Shown: positions 16,601-30,532, counted from the first letter of the stretch. The stretch: 64,000 bases of DNA from Pempheris klunzingeri (GCF_042242105.1 NC_092028.1:10463338-10527337), one strand, 5' to 3'. Translations and numbers: made by a program. Notes: a model not told the origin generated them from the letters alone.

Positions 16601-19115
16601 GCATTTTTTAAGTGTATTCATAATTCATATACATATTGACAGGTTTCTAATACAGCATTGTTTTGATAGTGTAACTGTCTTCTTCTCAGCTTGACTTCTT
16701 TTTTTTTTTTTTTTTTTACAAGAATAACAATAAAAAATGATAAAGACAACACCATGTACGACTCACTTTTAAATTTTATGGCAATGCTTCTTTTGAATAG
16801 ATTTTGCATCTCCCGATCAAACCGCTGCTGTGTCGCTGAAGAAGGAAACCATTCAAAAGTACTTGGTAAGGCTTGCTCCCCATTGGCCAGAACAGTCGGC
16901 CAATCACAGCCTCTCGTATGACAACCTCTCCAAAGTTTTCAGTTCCAAAAATGTTTCATCACTGTCCGAGTGACTGACGCCTGTCAGTCGAACAGAACTT
17001 CCTATGTAGAGCATACGCGTCTGTGCACCCAGTACACAGTTCCACACCGATGGAGACTCCTCAGCGTCCCGTCCATCACCTTTTTCCGGTCGGCATGGTT
17101 AAAGATGGCGGACATGCATTAGTCCATAGTGTTATCTCCTCCTCTTACAAGGCTCCGTCCTTCTCTTTGCACATTATGAACATTTTGTACTTGAAAAATA
17201 AGATTGAGTCCATCTGATTTTTCATGAATACTATCTGTACCGTAAAAACCCCAGTGATGAAAAATAAGAACACTTTTCAAAAGGACCAAAAATGGAATCA
17301 AAGACCCAGATATCAACATTTTTCAGTTTCTCACACACACTCGCTGCTCATTCATACACGTGACTTTTGAAAGGCAACAGATGTCCGTTCTCCAAGGCAA
17401 TAATGTCTTTGTGGCAAACTCGACCCTGACATTCCAGACAGCATCGCTCTGGCTCCTCCTTCCTCTCCAGGAATGAAAAAAAAAAAAAAAAAGTCCAATT
17501 CATAAGTTGACTGTATATAAAGTGAGTTACATCCACTTCATTTTCATGAGTAAATAATGATGAGGTTACAAAATAATAATGAGGACTAAAATAATAATTG
17601 TGATCATCCTAATATAAGATAAAATACTACTCGTGAGAGGATACAAAATTCTCTCCTTTTCTTTTCTGGGTTTGACACCCAACTTGCTCCCGATGCGCTT
17701 CTTCAAAGCAATCAAAAGAAAACCAGAAAACAAAAAAAGGTAAATGACGATAAACAAGAGTTGAACACTTTGAGGGTGTCTGAGGAAAATCAAAGTAAAC
17801 CTAGAGAGGAAGTTTGTTTCTTTTGTTCTTTGCAGAAAAGTTCCTCCATCAGTCTTGATGTCTCACTTTATTCCACTTTGATCGTTGTAGTTTTTTTTTT
17901 TTTTGAACTCCATTCCTCTGTGTTGCACGTCCATGTTTTTTTTTTCTTTTTCTGCTTTTAAGTAAAGAGCAATAATTCTCTTAGAAAAAAAAAAAGGTTT
18001 CTTTTCTCCGTTGTCTTAAATGTAAATGATGCTGATTCCTGTTGAAAAAATTGTACATTCCCTTTTGTTGTTCTCTGTAACAGATGCCAGTCCTGTCCGT
18101 TCACATTTGGGGCTGCCGCACACAACAAGTCTCATTTGTCAGTCTTCTATTGTCCAAACTGACCTGGAAAAGGAAACGCGCAAAAAAAAGAAACTGAGAT
18201 TAGCATTATCACCGAGGCCCCTGCACTTCCATACAGCAGACTGAAGTGCTTTCACACATAGCACATTTCTTTAATGGAGGCAACCTCTGTGAGACTAATG
18301 GGCAGATCATCACAGGTTCTGTCATGACTGCCAGTCCTTTACTGATCATCTCTCTTACTGACAGACTCCATATTGTTTAAATGTACACATGCAAGTTGAG
18401 GCATGCACCAAAATCAAATGGATTAAAAAAATAATATATATTGATAACATGATGAAGTAAAGAGGAACCCTAGCATACCATCAGCATTCTGCTGACATCT
18501 TTACTTCAAGAGAAAGAAAAGCAGGGATATGGTGTGGCAGCCTTTAGTTTCCATGGGGACAGAATGGACTGAGAGTGAGGGGGAGGTAGTGAAAGGGAGT
18601 GATGGGCAGGAGTACGGCCACCAAGGTGTGCTGAGGACGAGCGTGAGAGCAGGAGTCGGAGAACCAGCCAACAAAGAGCATAGAGGAGCCGTTGTACTGC
18701 TGCGTGAAATTAAACTGTCTGAACAGAAAAGGTATGAGCAGCCCCGAGGCAACAAATTAGTGCCTGTTTACTGAAGGTGCCTTGATGAGAAACCAGTCTC
18801 CCTCTAAATAATGAGAAAAAAAAGTGTTCCGCAGATGAATATTTATTTGTGGTGATCGAAGTCCTTTTGTGGTGAGGTGGGATTTTACACTTGCGAGCTG
18901 GCTGCAGAACATCCCTTCATTACACGCTAACATCCAATTAGGGATGCACCATTCTAGCACTCTAGTTCACACTTTTAATTACACCCTGAATGTTCTGACA
19001 ATGACGCATGCTGAAAACACACACTCGCTCGCAAATGCGGGTACACAAGCACATACAGCTGGATGTGAACTTACAGCTCCCAGGCTCCTGCGTCTCTTCT
19101 CCTGCTTCGTTTGTC
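16600..19115 (-). other. tcf20: tcf20 3'UTR and downstream DNA
   Basis: Follows the tcf20 stop at 19118-19116. Minus-strand AATAAA signals lie at 18847-18842 and 17872-17867, giving 3'UTRs of about 0.3 or 1.25 kb. Homopolymer T/A runs occur near 16693-16717, 17477-17492 and 17890-17905. Which signal is used cannot be told from sequence. Confidence 0.4.
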
Positions 19116-19175
19116 TCAGCCTCTCTCGGACTGCTCCAGGTACACTGACTTGGCTGGCCGGATGCTCTGGGTAAA
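19116..19175 (-). CDS. tcf20: tcf20 terminal coding exon
   Basis: Acceptor CCTCTCAG. Encodes [19 protein letters not shown] and TGA. The LxxEQSERG ending is identical to mammalian TCF20 at the last six residues. Confidence 0.93.
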   Translation of the reverse strand, partial: FTQSIRPAKSVYLEQSERG

Positions 19176-20218
19176 CTGAGAGGGGACGAGAAGAGGAGAG
19201 GTGAGGGGCGGAGAAAGACAGGGAGAAAATTGCTGGATTTTGAGGAATAGATTGAAAGAAATGAAGTGCGACGGCTCAGTCGGTGATTGGGCTGTGAGAA
19301 ACTAGAGTGACAAACGAAAAAGTGAGAGGATTTTCACACATGAGGAAACTTCCCTAGAAACGGTGTGTAAACCAACCTCTCTTTCTTTACCTTGTGCTTC
19401 GGACACCGCAGGGAGAAGTTATCTTCATTCAGAGAGCAATCTGAAAGAGGGACAGAAAATATCGGTAATCTACAGATATTGATATACACACAGCTCTGAC
19501 AGTACAACCAATATTTGCTGCTACTTTAAACAGGTACAAAGATCCATTATTGCATTTTCACTTTGTATTTAATGCATCCACTCACCTGCTTCAATAGCAC
19601 ACAGGTAGTGGTAGCGAAGTGTACAGCCTTTACTGTAGCAGCCCAGGGTTGAGCCAACCATCTCACAGTATGAGCAGCACTGAGCAGAGACGGGCAGAAT
19701 GGCAAAGTGATAAAAATCAATAACCATATGAAAGTATTACTAATATAATGTAGGGCATTTGATATAAAAACATATGGACTACTGACATGTGTGTTTATCA
19801 GTTAACACTGAAATAGTGCTACAGTCAACATGGATTTATAAATCATGTGGAATACCCCAAAACAAAACAGGTCAAATAGATGCAGAGGTCACTCACTGTT
19901 TCTCTGGCGCCATCTAGTGCCTCCTGCAGGCCGTACAGTCTCCCATTGACAAGGTACACTCCACTGGTCCACACTATACATCCTTCGTGGACCCACAGCT
20001 CCTCTGGGTCCATGGGCATCTGAGGCAGCTGGGCGAGTTGTGCCAAGGGCCCCAGGGAGTCCAAGGCTGGCGGAGGCGGCTGGAAAGGGAGGGACGCCTT
20101 GCTGTTGGATGGCACCATTCTGGGGGAGTCCTCACTAGATTTGTGCCTCCGTTTAAAGCGGGGATGCGAGGTCAGCTTTCTGTGTTGAGGTCGTTGTTGA
20201 GCTTCGTCGGTCGGCGGC

Positions 20219-20262
<44 letters not shown>

Positions 20263-20263
20263 A

Positions 20264-20307
<44 letters not shown>

Positions 20308-23300
20308 TTGTTGCTGCTGCAGCTGCAGCTGTTGCTGTTTCTGCATCTGTTGCTGGTCAATCTCCAGGTCTGGCTCTCTCTTAAGCTCGGGGATAGGTCG
20401 GATGTCTAGATTCAAATCCCAGGTTAGAGATGTTGTTTTACTGGTGGTGGGGGAGGAGGAGGAAGAGGAGGCGGTGTTACTGAGTTTGCCAGCCATATGC
20501 ATCGTTTCCTCTCTACCATCTATGGAGGCAGTACTGACTGTAGTGGTAAAAGATGTTGGTTTTGAATCTAGGCTGATGCCATAGTCACTCTCAGTTGAAG
20601 GCTTGGTAAACTGAGCATCTTGTGTTTGTGTGTCTTGGATAGTGCTCAAAGCATTGGAGCTTATGTCTGAATTTGGTCCCGTTTTGTTTGTGCCTGTGGT
20701 TGCTTGACATTGCCTGACCTGGGGCTGGTTCTTGGGTAGCTTTGCAGCATATTCAGCTGGATAGAAGGGCCCATAGAGATCTCCAAGGTGTTTGTAATTT
20801 GCCCATTTCTGACACAGGCAGCAAAGCAGGCGCCCAGAGTGATTGGTCTCTGTAATCACAGGGCCTGCAACAACATAGCCAGATGAAGGAAGTGCTTTTC
20901 CTGACTGAAGTGTGGTTTCCACCTCGTCTGTCTCCCTTTTCTCTGATTCTCTGTCTCTCCTTGATAACTGGGAGGAAAGAGCTGAGGTCAGGAGAGAATC
21001 AATTCCACTCCCGCTTGCTTTCCCTCCGACTGCACCACGCTCTCCTTTCATCTTGTCCTCCTCAGCATTTACAATGGTGCACACGGCCCCAATCTCAGGT
21101 ATTTTCTTCTCCACGTGTATGTGTGGAACAAACGGGCCCTTTCTATTTGGATCCACAAATACTCTATTTGCGCCAAGGCTCCCTCCTGCTCCCAAAGGTG
21201 TATCGGGGTCATCTTTGGCGACTGGTGGCGCTGTCGCTGCTGCACCTCTCCTTCTCCTCCTCTGTCGCCCTCTTGCCTCTAGTGGCTCATTTTCATCTTT
21301 CACACCTCGGCGTCTCCTTCGCACAGGTTTGACCTCAATCTCTGGCTGCGTGTCCTCACTCTCAACATCCAGTTTCACTACCTGGGTTAAAACGGGTGGG
21401 GCCAGTGCGGGAGTGTTTACATTGTCTGTCAGAGGGGGTTCTGCAGGGGCTGGTGTGCTGCCGGCAGTCTGCACTATCGGTGGGGTTGTGGCAGCAGCTG
21501 TAGTTGGAGTGGGTGGGGCTGGAGGAGCACTCAGAGTTGTGCTCTGAGCCTGGGCTTGAGACTGGCCCTGCGTCTGTGCTTGGGCTGGGTTCTGGGCCCG
21601 TTTTTGTTTATTCACACTCCCTACGGGCCTGCCTTTCTTCTTGCCAGATGGGAAGTAGCCTTTAGGCACAACATTATCCGATAGTTTAGAATCTTGTGGC
21701 GACAGACTGGACCTGACGGAGGACATCTGATGTTGTCTATTCAGCATGTGTCCTTGAGCCTGACTATGGTGGGGTGGGGTGGTTCCATAGTAGTCACTGC
21801 CAGGATAATCATCAAATCCCATGCCAGATTCTTGAAGTTTCTGTCGAAGAAGGTTAGCGGCAGACTGCTCTCCTCTTCTTGTCTCGAGCTCTTGGTAAGT
21901 GTTGGTGAAATGCTGAATGTCTGACAGGGCAGATGAAGATGGGGGTGGGGAACCCTGGACTGGGCGAGGGAGAGGCGGTGGAGGGGGTAAAGGTCCAAGC
22001 AAAGTGAAATCCTCCTTGTCACCAGATGCGGATGCCACGGCGGCTGCTAATCCAAAGTCAAAGTCTTGTGGTTTAAGGGCTTGGGACGTCTGATGAGGAT
22101 CACACGGGTAGGCAGACGGAGGTAAAGGCCCAGTATCATCAACTACTCTGAAGGGAATCATGTCGTTTAATGAGTGACTTTCATCCATGTAACTGTCGTC
22201 CCCTCCTGCAACCCTGGGGAAATGTGCTAAGTCTTGGTCCTGTGAATCATTAAACGGTGGTATTTCTGAGTGAGAGAAGCCGGAGTAATGATTTGACTCA
22301 TCATCAGCATGGCCTGCTGGCTTTTTAATATTTGGTGTGATTTTCTGCACTATTGCTTCCAGTTTCAAACCCCGTCCTTTCCTGGAACCCAAAACCTTGG
22401 TATTACCACTTGATGGAGATAGAGGCTGTGAATAAGTACTCTCTCCAAGCAGAGGGGACGTGAGTCTGGGACAAGGGAGGTCTGAACTGGATGGGTCATC
22501 TTCATTGTGATGGCTAGACTCAGACTGAGCCCCGGGGGAGTGATGTGAATTTGTGGCAGCCCTCTGCTGAGAAGCATCCTGGAGTTGCCTTTTGGCAGGA
22601 ATAGGAGAGATAAAAGAGCGAACCCTCCTTCGCAATATTAGTGGGTTTGTGTCTCCAGAACCCCCAGCTTTTGTCTGACGCTGCACCTGTGGCTGAGCTG
22701 AGTTAATCTCAGCTGAGGGTTTCGTGGAGCTCTGTGGAGGGAGTGGGCAGGGATGTTTGGCTTCCTCAGCGGCTCCTCTGGAGACCTCAGGTTCAGCGGC
22801 ATTCTGGCCACGAGTCATTTGTGGAGGAACAGGGCCGTGTGAAGCTACAGGAGCAGGAGTATGAGGAGGTGGGAGAGGCGGCTGTGTTCTGTAGTAGGAG
22901 TCTCCCTCTATCATTCGAGTGCCTTCTCTCACAGGGTGTGTCGACTCCCACACTTTTAAATCAAAGTAAGGGCTTTGATGATGGAGTGACGTTTTGGTTG
23001 CATGTTGTTCACTGGGCATGTCAGTTTGAGAGATCATCCTCTGTCTCTGTTCTGATTGGCCGACCTTAAGTCTTCCTGGAGATGGACCAGGCTGCATCAT
23101 CATCTCCTTTGACGGCCTGTGCTGCATTGCTTTTACCCAGTCGTTCATGTCATGGGGGAGATGAGGCGGGCCACGAGGGAGAGGATACATTTGAAGCTTA
23201 TTTGTGGATTGAGTCTGGGGGGATATGGTATGGTATGGGTGGTGGGAAGGAAAATGGGGGTTACTGCGTGGCATCATATTCCCTTCTCTTGTATCTCCAT

Positions 23301-26300
23301 ATCGATATCCAGGAAAACTGCTGCCACTGCCAGTTGATAAATCAACACCATGAAGATAAGGCTGGTGCCTTGAAGGTGAAGATAATGGATTAGTGCTCAT
23401 AGGATGAGAAGGCAAGGGTGTAATATCAACACCACCTCGCCTATAGGGGTCAGCATTCATTACAACAGATGAGTGAACAGACTTGGAATGATAATCCACA
23501 TCAGCCTCATTAGCTGAACCGCTGCCATGATGATCAGTTTGTACATTTGCAGCGTCTGGGCCAGCCTCTTTTGATACTGTTTCCATTTTCACCACTTGCT
23601 TCTCTCCAGTATCCTTTTTACTCAGATCATTGGCTGCTGCCGGAGAGGAAAATGGCTGTTGAATCACAGAGGCTCCGCTCTGACTTTTCTCCCGCTCTCT
23701 TTCTCTGTCACTTTCCCTGTCCCTCTCTGGTGTGCTGCGTCTGTTTGGCGACACATCACAGATGACAGAGCGCCGCTCTGATGGGGCTAATATGGAGCCT
23801 GATGATTTCTGAGACTCACTTTGACCAATGCTGCCTGTTAGTGGCTCTGGCTCTTGCAAAAGGAGTTCCTGCACAGCAGAGGATGGAGCTGACACATTAG
23901 ATAACACTTTTCTCTGTGGTAGGGAATAGTCAGCTAAGTTTATATGTTTTGGTGGTGGTTGCTGAGACTCTGTAGCCTGTGTTAAATGACTCTGGGACAC
24001 ACCAACTTCAGTTTTTTCAGCATTTTGTAATATCTTAGTGTTGGATGCTGACTTCACCGAGGACTGGGGATCTGTGGTAAAATCTGGCTCACTTCCATGC
24101 CTCTGGTTTGGATGTGGGGGCTTTACAGAATGAGCCGAAGCCTCAGTCACTCCACTTTGCATCCTCATACTTTCAGTCATGCTAAATGGGTGTCTGGTTT
24201 GAAACTGTTGTTGAACTTGGAGATGGGCAGGAAAGACCTGCTCTGGTCTGCCATAACGTCTGTCTAAATTGTAACCTTGCAGAACTTCTTGTAAAAGGCT
24301 TGGAAACTGCTGCATTTGTGAATTATCCTCATGACTTTTAGCTCCTGCTCCTTGTCCTCTCTTCACCAAAGCCTCTGCAATAGAACCAACATCTTTTGGA
24401 TGCCCAGGGCCGTATCCAGTTTGTGGCTGTTGGTACCCCAAGTATCTGGAATTTGATTCCATTACACCCGCTGGGCCAGCCCTCCCTCTGTTTTTCATTG
24501 ACAAATCTGAGCCATATGTTGATTCTGGGTGGCCATATTTATGTGGTCCAGACTGAGGAAGATTTTGAGGCCGTCCGAAATTTGATTTCTGGTGATGGGA
24601 GGAATACAGACTCAGATCTACACCTTCATCTCCGTTATGACTGCTTGACTCTCTTAAGAACGAATGTGACTGTTTCTCTTCTATGCAGTTGTCTTGGGGA
24701 TGCTTGCTTTTTTCAGTGTGACTTCCCTCAGACCTAGCTGAAACAATCACACCGACACTACTGGCACTCTGCTGTTCCTCCAATGTGTGCTTTTCTTCCT
24801 TCTCATTATTGTGTAATCTGGATGCAGTGTGCAACCTATTTTCTTTTTCCTGACCATTTTGTGTATTGACTTCTCCGTCTCCTTGCATCTGGCTGCTACT
24901 TTTCTCTGTTTTCTCAACTGTGCCTTCACCTTCATTTTTGATGACTTCGTTTTTAATTTCTGTTGTCTTCCTATGGCCAGCTCTATGGTCATTATATGTT
25001 AAATCAGGTTTGGAGACACAATTTGGCTGAGGAGGAAGAATGCTGGAGGAGGTGGATGAGGGGGATGAGGAAACTGGAGGTGCTGAATGTGAAGTTGGGC
25101 CAGCCTCTAATGACTGACATCCAAAAGATGGAGATGATGATGAAGAGGGAACGAGAGCTTCATTTGCTTTTGTTTCAGAAACACTTGGTTCTTTTGACGG
25201 TGAATCAGAGTTGACCGTTTTAACATTTGATGCTTGTCCAGTCTGTGATTGACTCTGAGACTGAGGTTGATAGCCAGTTGGTTCAGATCCACTGCTTGCA
25301 CCACTCATCTGCCTCACTCTCCCATGTTCCCCTTCAGAAAACTGCTCCTCCCGCTCCACCTTGGTCCCTGCTGAGCCTCCAGCTGACATCAGTGAGGAGT
25401 CTTCATCACCACCAGCATCTAAGCTGGCACCATCACCAATCCCCCCTGCACTTCCATCTTTAACTGTGCTAGTACTTGAAGCTGCACTTGCATTTCGACT
25501 CCTTGGTTGTGATGGGGGCATGCCATGTGTTGCCTGTTGCACCTGCCCCCCATCTTTCCCCTTCTTCTGTGAAAGCACAGTGTCAGTGAGGAGCATGTGT
25601 TGAATTGTGTTTGGTAAATTGGCTACTTGTGAGCTCAAGGCGCTAAGACTATTCAGGCCGGCATCCTGCATTTTTTCAAGTGCAGAGGATGAATAAACAG
25701 CAGAGCCCTCCTCTCGAGATCCAATGCCTGTTCCTAGACCCATTTTGTTGCGACCTGTTGGAGGAAGACTGCTCCCTCCTACTGTGCTCATGCTTTGAGC
25801 TTTATGACTACCACTGCTACCACAACTACTGATGCTGCTATTTGAGTTGGGCGTGGGACTTAGCTGAGGCATGGTCTGCAGTAATCTACCCTGACCATGG
25901 CTGCTACGGGGGTTTGATGTAGGAGGATGTGAAGGACCATGTCCTGAGGGGTTTCCATGTGCCTCTGAGACACCCATCAAAGGGGAGGGAGAGGAGCTAC
26001 AACTGGGGGAATGCACTGCAGAAGCGGCTGGAGAGGGGTTGGATATCGGGCTGAAGTTTTGGTTAATTTGGGCTTGTTGAGCATTGGGGTGCATTGGGGA
26101 TTTGGCTATTTCTTGAGATGCTGCTTGAGGTATACTGGGATTGGAGGCTTGATGATGTTTAGCATATACAGAACCTGGAGATGGTCCCTGGTGCTGCTTC
26201 AGAGAGTTGTCATAACCTACCCCTAAATTGTGCTGTGAGTTGCGGTGCTGTAGTGTGGCTTGCTTATGAAGTGAATGTGTCTGTGGGGAAAATCCAGGAT

Positions 26301-27195
26301 AATTTGAAGCATGGTAACTCTGTTGAACATTTTCCATTGGCCCCACATTGTTAGCAGCAACTGAACTGGAGACTGAGTTTGAACTGGAGTTCACACTGGG
26401 AGAACTGTTGACTTTGGGATCGAACCCAGTGCTGGCAGCCCCGTCGAGATATCTCTGTGGAGGGGGGCTGTACATTCCTGATGACCCTGTGGATGCTCCA
26501 CCCTGTGGGGAATAGTGTGGGTACTGAGGGGTCATTCTGTGCCCCGAGTGTGGATAGCTCCTATGCTGCTGTCCATGGTGGACAGCTGTGAAGGTTTGCC
26601 CATGCTGGCGATGCTGCATCTGAGAACCTGGCACAGACTGCATTGCAGGGTTCTGACTCATATTGTACTGATGAGAAGGAGAGAATGCTCCAGCACCAGC
26701 ACCTCCACCCGAACCAGCACTGGAGCCATAGTCTACTGGATATGGTGACATCAGGGCAGACGATGGTGCAGAGCCAGAACCAGCATGTCGGTACTGGTGA
26801 GGTATATGTCCATCAATATTAGGATATCCAAAGCTTGCCCCATAACCCATGCCACCCCGTCTGTGCCTGTCTTTTCCACCCATTGAAAAATAATAATCCA
26901 TGACGTCCTTCCTGTAAGGGTTGTTTGTGTTGCCACTGTGAATGTTACCCTGTGTTGGCGGTGGCTCCACAGCTCCTCTGTTTCGAGCACTGTAAGCAAG
27001 CATGTGGCTGGCTTGACTGGGGTGGTGATGGCCTCTGTGCAGGCTCTGCTGTTGCATCCCTACGTAATCATCTGTCATCCTTGGGGAGATCTGGGTGTCT
27101 GCTGGCTGAGGGGGATACGGAGGTCCCCCTCCACCCCTCCCACTAAACCCCGGCGGCAGAGAGGGGGGAGCCGGACTGTTAGAAAAATTCTGCAT
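19116..27195 (-). CDS. tcf20: transcription factor 20 (TCF20/SPBP), nuclear chromatin-binding co-regulator
   Basis: Exons 27195-19897, 19679-19586, 19440-19391 and 19175-19116 join in frame (phases 0, 1, 0) into 2,500 aa, longer than human TCF20 (~1,960 aa). Conserved blocks run in TCF20 order: [13 protein letters not shown] (~378), [17 protein letters not shown] (~517), [13 protein letters not shown] (~962), [12 protein letters not shown] (~1136), [16 protein letters not shown] (~1519), [15 protein letters not shown] (~1605), [20 protein letters not shown] (AT-hook-like, ~1842), VCTIVNAEE (~2034), LLCCLCQKW (~2120) and a C-terminal extended PHD/ADD zinc module (~2400-2485) with C.C and RYHYLCAI. 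The last residues EQSERG match mammalian TCF20. A Q18-H-Q14 tract lies near 2290-2325. TCF20 binds nucleosomes and modulates transcription. The paralogue RAI1 fits less well, lacking the EQSERG end and [10 protein letters not shown]. The start is the first ATG of the giant exon. Confidence 0.95.
19391..19440 (-). CDS. tcf20: tcf20 coding exon 3
   Basis: Acceptor CCTCTTTCAG, donor AAG|GTAAAG. Encodes [17 protein letters not shown], the end of the PHD module, matching the mammalian ENFSVRCPKHK. Confidence 0.95.
19586..19679 (-). CDS. tcf20: tcf20 coding exon 2 (PHD core)
   Basis: Acceptor TCTGCTCAG, donor CAG|GTGAGT. Encodes [18 protein letters not shown] and [10 protein letters not shown], the zinc-ligand core of the extended PHD. 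Confidence 0.95.
19897..27195 (-). CDS. tcf20: tcf20 giant coding exon (residues 1-2433)
   Basis: 7,299 nt without a stop, ending GARET then the donor GTGAGT at 19896. A single giant exon carrying most of the protein is the known TCF20/RAI1 gene architecture. Acidic, Ser/Pro- and Gln-rich disordered sequence dominates; Arg-rich segments (RRRRRG) lie near residues 1970-1995. Confidence 0.96.
20221..20337 (-). repeat. tcf20: CAG repeat encoding polyglutamine in tcf20
   Basis: Read on the minus strand: mixed CAG/CAA encoding 18 Gln, one CAT (His), then 14 uninterrupted CAG codons before a proline run. It is in frame inside the giant exon. Confidence 0.98.
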
Positions 27196-27518
27196 TGTTT
27201 TTCCAAGTTTGAATTAAAAACGGAAATATCTGTCAGTGTCTATACCAGGGAATGCTTCTGATCAGACACTGGAAGGCTTATGGCAGTAACCATAAATGAC
27301 AAAGAGAGAGTCTATGGCCTGGCAGTAAAACAAGGAAATGCTTTTGAAATCCACCAAAGAGTTCAAGCTGAGGAATATATATCGCAGATGTTATAATCAC
27401 TTTTTTGTAGCAGGAAGTGGTGGGGAGGTTTGACGGACGAGGATTTTACCAATATATGAAAAGGCCAAATGGTAAAAATCGTACTTTTCGGATGTGATGA
27501 TAGTATGGTTGTTGTCAC

Positions 27519-27550
<32 letters not shown>

Positions 27551-30500
27551 TTCACTTATCAGCTGGGTCTTAAGATTTTCAAAAATTAAAAAAACAAGAT
27601 ATGTTTTGAAGCAGGTCGTTACTGCAGAAGATTAGAAGTACGCAGTCATTTCCATGACGCTGAAGCAGTTTGGCACTGAGCGAACAATGATATCGTGGAC
27701 GACTGACACACCACCAAGTGAGATGATCAACCTGAAATGTCTTTACATGTATATGCTCCGCTATAAGAACAGCTCAAGCAAACAGAGCTATGTTAGGATG
27801 AAATTGGGTCCGAGAGTCTCTTGTGCAAAAAAAAGAAAAAAAAAAAAAAAAACCCAACTCGATAAAACCATTGAGACTGTGTTCCGTCACAACAAATCCT
27901 TAAGTTCATCAACATGCGTAAGTTTGCCGGGACCTGACTCACACCCGTGTGAGACAAAAACTGCAGTAACGTGAATCAAGGGGCCTGAACACAGACCCTC
28001 ACTAAACACTTCCAGAGGCAAACACTCCATTGATATTTTCATCAGCTCTTGGATGCAGAATGTAATACTTTTTGAGACTTTCTTTTCTTGGTCATTCCCT
28101 TTCATATACGGTTTTCTTTTTTGAGTTTTTTGCTATTGCATGCATTCATTCGGACTGTAGAAGTCTTTGGTCCCTATTTTTAGTAATTGTGCTTTCTTGT
28201 GACTCTTGTGTTCAGATTCTTCTTGGTGCTCTCCTGTATCTTCAGCATGTAGCTGTCTTACCTTTGCTTTTTTCTGTCAACCATCATTTAATTCTACCTA
28301 GTTCCATGGCAACAATTTTCCAACAAAGAGGGTAATCCATTTATTCCACTTCAAGTTCAGTCAATACTCCTGTTTTCTGTTTTTCTTCAGTAATTCCATG
28401 CAGACACGAGGAGCTGCTGACCAGAAGCCTTTACAGATCTGCAAATACAAAAGATGAATCAAAAAAGTTAGCATGCAATAATGAAAAAGTACCCTTTATG
28501 TGCCATACATTGTGCTAAAGCTCTGTTGTAATTAAATCATTATGAAGATGGCCATACAGTAATACTAAAAAGCCTTTTGGGGCTAGTTTATTATTCTGTT
28601 TGTCTGAGTATTTTTATTAATTAATTTAATTTCAACAATTCAGTGGTTTGCCAATACAATTACAAACAAAATGTACAAAATTAGTTTTGAGCCTTTGTTT
28701 AGACCTTCCATAACTTCTTAATTTTTAAACTGTGCTCAGTGGAGGAACAAAAACTGATCTGATGCTGATCTAGGATCACACATCACAGACTGGCACGTCA
28801 GCATTCCCATTGGTGGATTTATTTTCAGTGGTCCACCGCAGTAATCACATAGGTCCATCACAAATAGATTCACCAAGCCAACAATAATGTTAACATCACT
28901 TCTTTGGTGCATACACTAGCCACTCAAATCCTTACTTCGCTACTTAAAAGGTTTGCTGGCTTAATATCAATGCTCCTCTTTTAATATGCACCGAGAGTAC
29001 AGCCTTGACTGTGGCTGGAGCTTTAACAGTACACACCTAAGCTGTCTTCCTCTGACTGATAACAAACAGGGTCGGTGGAGAGAAAAGTGGGTTAGCGGCA
29101 GCATGCAATTAAGGCAACAATGTGACATGGACAAGGTCACAAACAGTGCTTCACATGTAAACAAACAACCTCGTGGAGCCAAGACAGAAGCAGTCCATCT
29201 CCCACCTTTTTACAATGAGACTAAAGAACATTCACTTTAGTGGATTTAACTTGTTTGAATGGACTTTAATTATTATAGGTGGTAATTAAAGGGATGACGC
29301 CACCTTTATGGGGTCAGTGCCCATAATTGCCTCGTGTGACACAAGCCTCTATTGTTTTCCTCAAACACACTGTAAAATGGTTAACAGCCAGAACACAACT
29401 TTAGGTGACTTTTGTTGTAGAGGTGTGCAGTGACTTACTCTGAGGCACACAATAACAAGTCCTCACTGCTTCTGATTATAACCATCGGTGTAACTGGTGT
29501 TATTTGTCAATCTGATCATTAGTGTGAACCTATCCTCACCACTGTAATGTATTGTGAGCCTTATAATGGGGGGGGGGGGGGGTGCAGGAGGAGGCAGGAG
29601 GGCTACTAAACAAACTGATCATCCTGTGTAAATCAAATGGAGACAAACATACAGGTCTATGCTCATGAGTCACATTTAAGGGTCAAACCAGGAGGGTGAT
29701 GCGGTGCAAAAGTGGTTAAGTTAGGAGGACACTATTGATCTCAATCCGTCTATGAGCCCATATCTTGATTACTAATTAATCACAGCAGCTCACTGCACGA
29801 CCAGGCAGCAGCATTCACAATACAGAGGACAGCGCAGCATTAATAAAACCCAGCTCAGTGCAGTCTGTCAGCAAGTCAATCAACTGCACAGCTGATAAGA
29901 TGCATTGATAAGGGAGTACGCAATGTTTTTGCAGATGATCATCAACCGCCAGCTCTGATATATTTTGATGCTTTGTCGTCTCAGGCTGTCATGAACACAA
30001 CACTGGCTTTTGTACCATAGCCTTAGCAGCCACATTAGCCAACAGCAAGGTATACGCATTACAATTAGCCTTGTAGTGCTGCCTCTTTTAGCTTTGTAAC
30101 GTTAGCGTTAGCAAATTAAATATGCGAGCTAGCCGCATATGTTGGTAGCTAGCTAAGCTACAAACCACTAGTTAGCATCTTAGCGCGGCAGCTAATTTTC
30201 GTTTATTACGTTATTACAAGGCTCCGGGAAGGAGCAGAAAACGATAGTTAGAGCAGGCTAAAGGCACGGGACAGCCAAGCAGCGTTTAGCTACAAAAGAG
30301 AGGTGATTAGGTGCAGATGTTCCCCCCCTCACAAATTCAGTGGGGCTGTGAGTAAATGGGTTAGCTAGCATAAATAACGTATACTGGCAAGAGACCTGGT
30401 GTGGGTACGTTACTGCATCAGAAAATTGCCATCACAGAGTCTGACATTTCCCTTGAATAAACAGAGCTAACGTTTGCCAGGGAGAGGCACGTCAGTGAGA
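27196..30500 (-). other. tcf20 5' intron(s), possible extra 5'UTR exon
   Basis: No coding sequence. A strong minus-strand acceptor (TTGTATTTGCAG, exon edge 28438) may mark a non-coding exon, but no clear donor was found downstream. A T-run at 27520-27543, an A-run near 27837-27852 and a G-run near 29569-29582 are present. Confidence 0.35.
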
Positions 30501-30532
30501 GACAGGCTAGCTATGATACTCTAAATGCATAC

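Noticed and set aside
19987..20409. Plus-strand Leu-repeat ORF
   Set aside because: It is the antisense of the tcf20 polyglutamine CAG repeat.
20883..21547. Plus-strand ORFs of 149 and 211 codons
   Set aside because: They lie antisense to the tcf20 giant exon, are low-complexity and have no family similarity; they follow from the codon bias of the opposite strand.
19116..27195. Assignment as RAI1, the TCF20 paralogue
   Set aside because: The order and identity of conserved blocks ([39 protein letters not shown]) and the C-terminal EQSERG are those of TCF20.
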